The notes under the pieces are model-generated. The model was not told the origin of the DNA and did not search any database. It saw only the letters and a list, made by a program, of their open reading frames with translations. From positions 1 to 10,609 of the forward strand of contig WLDR01000041.1 in the NCBI GenBank assembly GCA_009704705.1: DNA of 10,609 nt. Reading direction: 5' to 3'. Below, piece by piece: positions 6,606 to 10,609 of this stretch. Position 1 is the first letter of the stretch, and each line of letters starts with the position of its first letter. Source of the stretch: Actinomycetota bacterium. GTDB lineage: Bacteria; Actinomycetota; Actinomycetes; Actinomycetales; Microbacteriaceae. Both the position numbers and the translations under genes were made by a program.

Positions 6606-8010
6606 TCTGGCGGAATCCGTCAGGTGTAACCTCGACGAGTTCTGTGGTGAGCACCGTCCCCCGGTCACGGCTCAAAAGACGAGAACCCCCGAGCCGGGTG
6701 GAACGGAGCACCGCACTGATTTCTGAGGGCTCCGAGCTCTTGGCGATGCCCAGTGCCTGAGCATACAAATGGATGCTGTCATAGACAGACTTGGCCATGC
6801 TGCTCAATCGCGGAGCGAGTTCGCCAAATCTCTCCCGATAGCGACGGGCGACCGAGTCCATCTCGTCGGCAAGTGTCGGCATGAAGTATTCCTGCGTTGA
6901 CCAAATTCCGTTTGCTGCCTCGCGGCCGGTGTGATCGAGCAACGAATCGTCAAAATTGGTGGCAAGAGTTCGGAACCGTGAGCGCAGCCCTGAATCGTAA
7001 AACGCCCGCTCGAACAAGACCGCATCGATGCCCACAAGCGAAGAGAGGATTAGGTCCGCCCCGCTTCTCGAGATTTGATCAATCACTTCGTCGAACTGAG
7101 CAGTGCCGAGCGGTTGATAGTGTTCTCCCGCAATGACCCCGTGATGACGTTCAATGACCTCGTTGGCGACCATCCCAATTGAGCGAGGCCAGACGTAATC
7201 AGAACCCAGGATGAACCAGTGCCGAGAGTTCGTTTGATCCATCATCATTGGGACCGAGGCTGCCAGCTGGTCGAGGGGCGTTTCCCCGAACTGGAAGAAG
7301 TTCGCCCCGGAGGGCGTGTGCTCGCTCATCGCGGCAGCGAGAAAAAGAGTTCCCCGCGCTGTAGCGACCGGCCGAATTGCCTGGAGTGAAGCGGATGATA
7401 TGCACGCTACGACGACTTCGCAGTTCTCCGTGACGGTGAGCCGGTTGAAGGCGGCAAGCGCAGCGCCCTGATCTGTTCGATCATCTGCGACGACGAGCTC
7501 TGCGGGGCGAGGACCAAAGGCCGAACTTGCGTTGAGCTCTTCGACCGCGAGCGTGGCGGCATTTGCCACAGCCCTGCCCAGCAGACCCGCCGTTCCCGAG
7601 AGCGGCGCGAGGAGCCCAATCTTAAGTCCGCCAGGAATGCGACCTTCGAGCTCGGAATCGGCCGATGCAGAGAACCAGGGGAGGCACTCTGGCCCCAGCT
7701 GGACCCTCACCGTAATGCGTGTGCCGTTTTCGATCGGCTTGAGATCGACGCGGATGTGTCCGCTCCAGGGGGTTTCTTGCACGAGAATAACGCGCTGTTC
7801 TTCAAGCACCTCCACGATGCGACCAGATGACTCAATGGTCGAGCCGTCCGGATGCGGAATGTTGAACATGACCGCTGCACCGACCTCAAGCTGGAGGCAG
7901 TGCTCGAGGATCGGCCAACCAGAAGTGTTGCCGCTCGAGAGTTGGCGCCACAGCTCGCTGGGGGTCTTTTCAGACTCCGCGTTGACGAAGAAGCTGAGAT
8001 CGCCGGTCAA
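6586..8010 (-). CDS. Cytoplasmic SRPBCC(AHSA1-like)-PBP fusion, putative amide sensor
   Basis: A 474-residue two-domain protein. Residues 1 to about 115 look like an SRPBCC/AHSA1 (START-like) domain: an opening strand with TPSELWRQLSSG, GWPILEH, a GxIVEVLEEQRVIL strand pair, and HIRVDLKPIENGTRITVRV, the typical end of such domains. From about residue 128 (GGLKIGLLAPLSGTAG) to the end is a Peripla_BP_6 domain clearly related to the exported receptor at 755-1951; compare WFILGSDYVWPRS (265-277) with WFLLGADYIWGQT there. There is no signal peptide or membrane segment, so it stays in the cytoplasm and is more likely a sensor than a transport receptor, as AmiC is for Pseudomonas amidase. The only fitting start is TTG at 8010; the next in-frame ATG is residue 48, inside the SRPBCC domain. 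Upstream GGCGGG is a poor ribosome site, so coupling to the arsR gene is likely. The regulatory role is inferred. Confidence 0.85.
   Translation of the reverse strand: MTGDLSFFVNAESEKTPSELWRQLSSGNTSGWPILEHCLQLEVGAAVMFNIPHPDGSTIESSGRIVEVLEEQRVILVQETPWSGHIRVDLKPIENGTRITVRVQLGPECLPWFSASADSELEGRIPGGLKIGLLAPLSGTAGLLGRAVANAATLAVEELNASSAFGPRPAELVVADDRTDQGAALAAFNRLTVTENCEVVVACISSASLQAIRPVATARGTLFLAAAMSEHTPSGANFFQFGETPLDQLAASVPMMMDQTNSRHWFILGSDYVWPRSIGMVANEVIERHHGVIAGEHYQPLGTAQFDEVIDQISRSGADLILSSLVGIDAVLFERAFYDSGLRSRFRTLATNFDDSLLDHTGREAANGIWSTQEYFMPTLADEMDSVARRYRERFGELAPRLSSMAKSVYDSIHLYAQALGIAKSSEPSEISAVLRSTRLGGSRLLSRDRGTVLTTELVEVTPDGFRQIRTGRQ
6605..6625. terminator. Possible hairpin just after the amidase stop
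   Basis: CTGGCGG (6607-6613), loop AAT and CCGTCAG (6617-6623) form a 7-bp stem with one G-T wobble, extendable by two weaker pairs to 6605 and 6625. It begins at the amidase stop and lies inside the 3' end of the opposing gene. There is no T-run on either strand. It could serve as a T-less terminator or block for the convergent transcripts, but the sequence also has to encode the sensor protein's C-terminus, so the stem may be accidental. Confidence 0.25.
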
Positions 8011-8013
8011 AAG

Positions 8014-8331
8014 CTAGCGCCCGCCGGGCTCCGTGCGTGCGGCCAAGTTGTCTACGTCGCCCTGGTAAACGTCGCGCAAGAATTGCAAAACGTCGTCGGC
8101 GCGGTTAGGGCCGAGCGAGTAAAAACGGAACTGGCCTCGTCGCTGTTCCACGACCATATCGGCATCCCTCAGCACACGCAGGTGCGACGAGATGGCCGCC
8201 CGGGTCACATCGGGGAAATGTTCCGCAAGAGAACTAACCGGAAGTTCGACGTCCTTGCTCAGAATTTGGAGTATCGAACGTCGCGTCGAATCTGCCATTG
8301 CTGAGAAAGCCATCTTGGCGCTGTCGGGCAT
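8014..8331 (-). CDS. ArsR-family winged-helix regulator without metal-site cysteines
   Basis: A 105-residue DNA-binding protein. MAFSAMADSTRRSILQIL (7-24) is the first part of the ArsR fold. ELPVSSLAEHFPDVTRAAISSHLRVLRDADMV holds the helix-turn-helix (about 29-60), and VEQRRGQFRFYSL (61-73) is the wing. There is no Cys at all; where metal sensors have ELCVCDL, this has ELPVSSL, so it is not a metal sensor of the classic type. ArsR proteins of this subtype often sit beside AHSA1/SRPBCC genes, as here. ATG at 8331 has a strong ribosome site, GAGGAAGG at 8336-8343. The stop TAG 8014-8016 is in frame with the downstream fusion gene, whose TTG starts one codon after it. Divergent from paaK across a 119-bp gap with dyads, its probable target; autoregulation is also likely. 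Confidence 0.9.
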   Translation of the reverse strand: MPDSAKMAFSAMADSTRRSILQILSKDVELPVSSLAEHFPDVTRAAISSHLRVLRDADMVVEQRRGQFRFYSLGPNRADDVLQFLRDVYQGDVDNLAARTEPGGR

Positions 8332-8372
8332 TTTTCCTTCCTCGGTTCCCTGCGATGATGCGGCGGATGCGG

Positions 8373-8401
8373 TTGCAATTCAGAATATGTAAATGTATGC
8401 T
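8373..8401 (+). promoter_or_regulatory. Predicted promoter of paaK
   Basis: TTGCAA (8373-8378) and TATGCT (8396-8401) are spaced by 17 bp, each 4 of 6 to the sigma70 consensus. Transcription would begin near 8407, about 44 bases before the paaK ATG. It lies in the AT-rich core of the divergent region (about 8379-8445), which stands out against the GC-rich genes. I found no equally convincing promoter for the arsR direction. Confidence 0.45.
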
Positions 8402-8407
8402 TACCTA

Positions 8408-8427
8408 TTAGTACTTTATCTTACTAA
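8408..8427. promoter_or_regulatory. Inverted repeat at the predicted paaK transcription start (candidate operator)
   Basis: TTAGTA (8408-8413), 8 bp, TACTAA (8422-8427): perfect 6-bp arms. It begins at the predicted paaK transcription start. Its size and AT-rich arms would suit an ArsR-type dimer, and the arsR gene is transcribed away from it. It shares three bases with the next dyad. Confidence 0.45.
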
Positions 8428-8441
8428 CCCAAGTTAGGTTA
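8425..8441. promoter_or_regulatory. Second inverted repeat, TAACC-N7-GGTTA (candidate operator)
   Basis: TAACCcAAgTTaGGTTA is a 17-bp imperfect palindrome: perfect 5-bp outer arms, with AA/TT pairs matching inside. It ends ten bases before the paaK ATG, so a bound protein would block early transcription of paaK. From memory, the flanks ACTnACC...GGTnA recall the operator reported for the TetR-type PaaR of corynebacteria, with spacing one base different. No TetR gene is in this window, so the binding protein could be encoded elsewhere or be the local ArsR protein. Confidence 0.45.
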
Positions 8442-8450
8442 CTGGTTTCG

Positions 8451-9764
8451 ATGGCGAAAGTCCACAACGCGCGTTTTGACGCCGCCCCCGTGTTTGATGA
8501 GGGTGAACTGCTGTCCGCAGCGCAACTCGCGGAACTCCAGTTGAGCCGTTTGCAGTGGAGTGTCCGGCACGCCTACGAAAATGTGGCGGCTTACCGGGTC
8601 AAATTTGATGCTGCCGGGGTGAGCCCTGATGACATTCGCTCGCTTGACGACATCCGTCGGTTGCCCTTCACCACAAAGGAAGATCTCCGTCAGAATTACC
8701 CGTTCGGCATGTTCGCGGTGCCTGTCGATCAGGTCGCTCGCATCCACGCGTCGTCCGGTACCACCGGCAAGGCGACCGTCGTGGGCTACACGCAAAAAGA
8801 CCTCGACGTGTGGGCGACCGTTGTGGCCCGCAGTCTTCGTGCATCCGGTATTCGAGCCGGCATGCGAGTGCACAACGCGTATGGGTACGGACTCTTCACG
8901 GGAGGATTGGGTGCTCACGCTGGCATTGAAAAACTTGGAGCGACGGTCATTCCGGTGTCGGGTGGGCAGACTGCTCGCCAAGTGCAGCTAATTCAGGATT
9001 TTGCTCCAGACGCGATCATGTGCACACCGAGCTATCTCCTCACCATTGCTGACGCAATGGAGGAGGCGGGCATGGACCCTCGATCGTCGAGCTTGAAGGT
9101 TGCGGTGCTCGGTGCGGAACCTTGGACAGAGCAGATGCGCCAAGAACTCGAAGAGAGACTTGCAATCGACGCCGTCGATATCTATGGGCTCAGCGAGGTC
9201 ATGGGGCCGGGTGTGGGCAACGAATGCGTTGAGACGAAAGACGGACCGCACATCTGGGAGGACCACTTTTATCCCGAGATTATTGATGCGGAAACGGGCG
9301 AAGTCCTGCCCGACGGTTCCGAGGGAGAGCTCGTCTTCACTTCACTAACGAAGGAAGCGTTCCCTGTAATCCGGTACCGCACCCGCGACCTCACACGCCT
9401 TCTTCCGGGCACAGCTCGACCGACGATGAGACGAATCGCCAAGATTGTTGGACGCAACGACGACATGATCATCCTTCGTGGAGTAAATCTCTTTCCGACG
9501 CAGATTGAGGAGATTGTGCTGGGCATGGCTGAATTGTCGCCACACTTCATTCTCGAGTTGCGTCAGGCAGGCCGGATGGAATCTCTCACGGTGAAGATTG
9601 AAAGGCGTGCCGAGATTGCGACCGGAGCAGCCGAGGAGGGTGCCAAGCAGCTCGTTCGTCGAATCAAAGAAATCATCGGCACGAGTGTTGATGTCGACGT
9701 CGTTGACCCCGGAACGTTGCCACGGTCGGAGGGCAAACTCAAGCGCCTCTACGACCTCCGTTGA
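8451..9764 (+). CDS. paaK: Phenylacetate-CoA ligase
   Basis: AMP-forming ligase that makes phenylacetyl-CoA from phenylacetate, CoA and ATP, the entry step of aerobic phenylacetate breakdown. The 437 residues match the PaaK length. Visible motifs: P-loop SSGTTGK (101-107), NAYGYGLFTGGLG (142-154), LGAEPW (220-225), YGLSEVMGPG (245-254), RYRTRDLT (308-315), GRNDDMIILRGVNLFPTQIEE (starting at 335, typical of PaaK) and the C-terminal EGKLKRL with the expected catalytic Lys429. ATG at 8451 is the start that gives the family N-terminus. The ribosome site is weak (AGG at 8436-8438, 12 bases away). The upstream DNA holds two dyads, so expression is probably repressed without inducer. The thiolase gene follows after 15 bases. 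Related ligases for indoleacetate or other aryl-acetates are possible. Confidence 0.93.
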   Translation: MAKVHNARFDAAPVFDEGELLSAAQLAELQLSRLQWSVRHAYENVAAYRVKFDAAGVSPDDIRSLDDIRRLPFTTKEDLRQNYPFGMFAVPVDQVARIHASSGTTGKATVVGYTQKDLDVWATVVARSLRASGIRAGMRVHNAYGYGLFTGGLGAHAGIEKLGATVIPVSGGQTARQVQLIQDFAPDAIMCTPSYLLTIADAMEEAGMDPRSSSLKVAVLGAEPWTEQMRQELEERLAIDAVDIYGLSEVMGPGVGNECVETKDGPHIWEDHFYPEIIDAETGEVLPDGSEGELVFTSLTKEAFPVIRYRTRDLTRLLPGTARPTMRRIAKIVGRNDDMIILRGVNLFPTQIEEIVLGMAELSPHFILELRQAGRMESLTVKIERRAEIATGAAEEGAKQLVRRIKEIIGTSVDVDVVDPGTLPRSEGKLKRLYDLR

Positions 9765-9779
9765 AGAGGAGATGACATC

Positions 9780-10609
9780 ATGACAGAGGCTTTTGTGGTC
9801 GATGGTGTTCGCACGCCGATTGGTCGATACGGAGGCCTGTTGTCGAGCGTGCGCCCAGATGATCTTGCGGCCATCGCCGTCGCTGAGCTCGTCGCGCGCA
9901 GCGGCATAGACCCCACCATGGTCGATGACGTGATCTTCGGCGCCGCGAACCAGGCCGGTGAAGACAACCGCAATGTCGCTCGCATGGCGGTGCTGCTTGC
10001 GGGGTTGCCCGACTCCGTCCCGGGAATCACGGTCAATCGGTTGTGTGCCTCTGGCCTTTCCGCCGTGCATCTCGCCGCCAGCATGGTCAAATCGGGCGAA
10101 GCCGATGTTGTCATCGCCGGAGGTGTGGAGTCGATGACGCGCGCCCCGTGGATTCTGGCCAAGCCGGAACGCGCCTTCAGTAAGCCAGGGGAAATCGTCG
10201 ATTCGTCACTTGGCTGGCGATTCGTCAACCCCCGGCTTGCTGCGCGCGAGAAGGCGACATTCTCGATGACGGAAACTGGCGAGTACGTCGGTGAACGCGA
10301 AGGTATCAGTCGAAACGACGCGGATGCGTTCGCTCTCCGTTCCCACGAGCGAGCCCTCGCAGCAATGGCCGCAGGTCACTTTGATCGCGAAATTGTTGCA
10401 GTCGAGACGCCTCTGGGTGTGACTGTAACAACGGATGAGGGCCCGCGAGCAACGACGTCACTCGAGGTGCTTGCCGGACTCAAGCCGGTCGTACGCGGCG
10501 GAAGCCTCGTGACGGCTGGCAACTCATCCAGCCTTAATGACGGCGCAGCCGCCGTTCTCATTGCCAGCGAGAATGCAATCCAACGACTCGGACTTACTCC
10601 GCGCGCCCG
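9780..10609 (+). CDS. Acetyl-CoA acyltransferase of the PaaJ/PcaF type, N-terminal part (3' end outside window)
   Basis: The first 276 residues of a thiolase that cleaves 3-oxoacyl-CoA with CoA to release acetyl-CoA. The start ATG is 9780, with GAGGAG at 9766-9771 eight bases before it; the ATG at 9772 runs into a stop after three codons. EAFVVDGVRTPIGRYGG opens the fold. NQAGEDNRNVARMAVLLAGLPDSVP leads to nucleophile Cys89 in NRLCASG. AGGVESMTRAP, LGWRFVNP (144-151) and TAGNSSSLNDGA follow. GWRFVNP and the NQAGEDNRNVARM stretch are typical of the 3-oxoadipyl-CoA thiolases PcaF and PaaJ rather than general acetoacetyl-CoA thiolases. Its place directly after paaK favours the phenylacetate role (paaJ), but pcaF cannot be excluded. 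The catalytic His and second Cys near the C-terminus are beyond the window. Confidence 0.88.
   Translation, partial: MTEAFVVDGVRTPIGRYGGLLSSVRPDDLAAIAVAELVARSGIDPTMVDDVIFGAANQAGEDNRNVARMAVLLAGLPDSVPGITVNRLCASGLSAVHLAASMVKSGEADVVIAGGVESMTRAPWILAKPERAFSKPGEIVDSSLGWRFVNPRLAAREKATFSMTETGEYVGEREGISRNDADAFALRSHERALAAMAAGHFDREIVAVETPLGVTVTTDEGPRATTSLEVLAGLKPVVRGGSLVTAGNSSSLNDGAAAVLIASENAIQRLGLTPRA

Noticed and set aside
8014..8331. Metal-sensing ArsR/SmtB repressor
   Set aside because: The protein has no cysteine and lacks the ELCVCDL metal site; the context is amide/aromatic catabolism.
9345..10070. 241-residue open frame on the minus strand
   Set aside because: It lies across the 3' end of paaK and the start of the thiolase gene, both clear by motif; the product is low-similarity, Arg/His-rich sequence.
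1..10609. tRNA, rRNA, CRISPR array, insertion sequence or phage genes
   Set aside because: I saw no repeat-spacer array, transposase or terminal repeats, and almost all of the window is filled by the protein genes listed; gaps are 232 bp or less.

Overview
The window looks like a chromosomal piece of a moderately GC-rich actinobacterium. Codon third positions are mostly G or C, GTG and TTG starts occur, and the gene styles would fit a Microbacteriaceae-like organism. The taxon is inferred; no marker gene is present to fix it.

Layout. (1) 1-522: the 3' end of an ABC-F (Uup/EttA-like) ATPase, apparently unrelated to the rest. (2) 523-754: a regulatory gap with a good sigma70-type promoter, a dyad over its -10 element and three GAGCAA/TTGCTC half-sites. 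(3) 755-6605, plus strand: a tightly packed operon with an exported lipoprotein amide/urea-type binding protein, a LivH-type permease, a LivM-LivG permease-ATPase fusion, a LivF/UrtE-like ATPase and an amidase-signature hydrolase. (4) 6586-8331, minus strand: an ArsR-type repressor followed by an unusual cytoplasmic protein that joins an SRPBCC/AHSA1-like domain to a periplasmic-binding-protein (PBP) domain. The operon tail and this protein's tail overlap by 20 bp. (5) 8332-8450: an AT-rich divergent control region with two overlapping inverted repeats. (6) 8451-10609, plus strand: phenylacetate-CoA ligase (paaK) and a 3-oxoadipyl-CoA-type thiolase cut by the window end.

Working model. An amide, plausibly an aryl-acetamide such as phenylacetamide, is captured by the lipoprotein and imported. 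The amidase hydrolyses it to a free acid and ammonia, PaaK activates the acid to its CoA thioester, and the thiolase acts late in the phenylacetate/beta-ketoadipate route. The middle steps (paaABCDE, paaG, paaZ and others) would have to lie outside the window.

The most interesting part is the regulator pair. The intracellular PBP domain is a visible paralogue of the exported binding protein, so it probably senses the same class of ligand, as AmiC does for the Pseudomonas amidase operon. Here it is fused to an SRPBCC domain and coupled to an ArsR-type DNA-binding protein. The two genes are in the same reading frame, separated only by TAG and one further codon, so the locus looks like a split, or readthrough-joined, HTH-SRPBCC-PBP regulator. 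The sequence shows the domains and the frame relation; the sensing role is inference.
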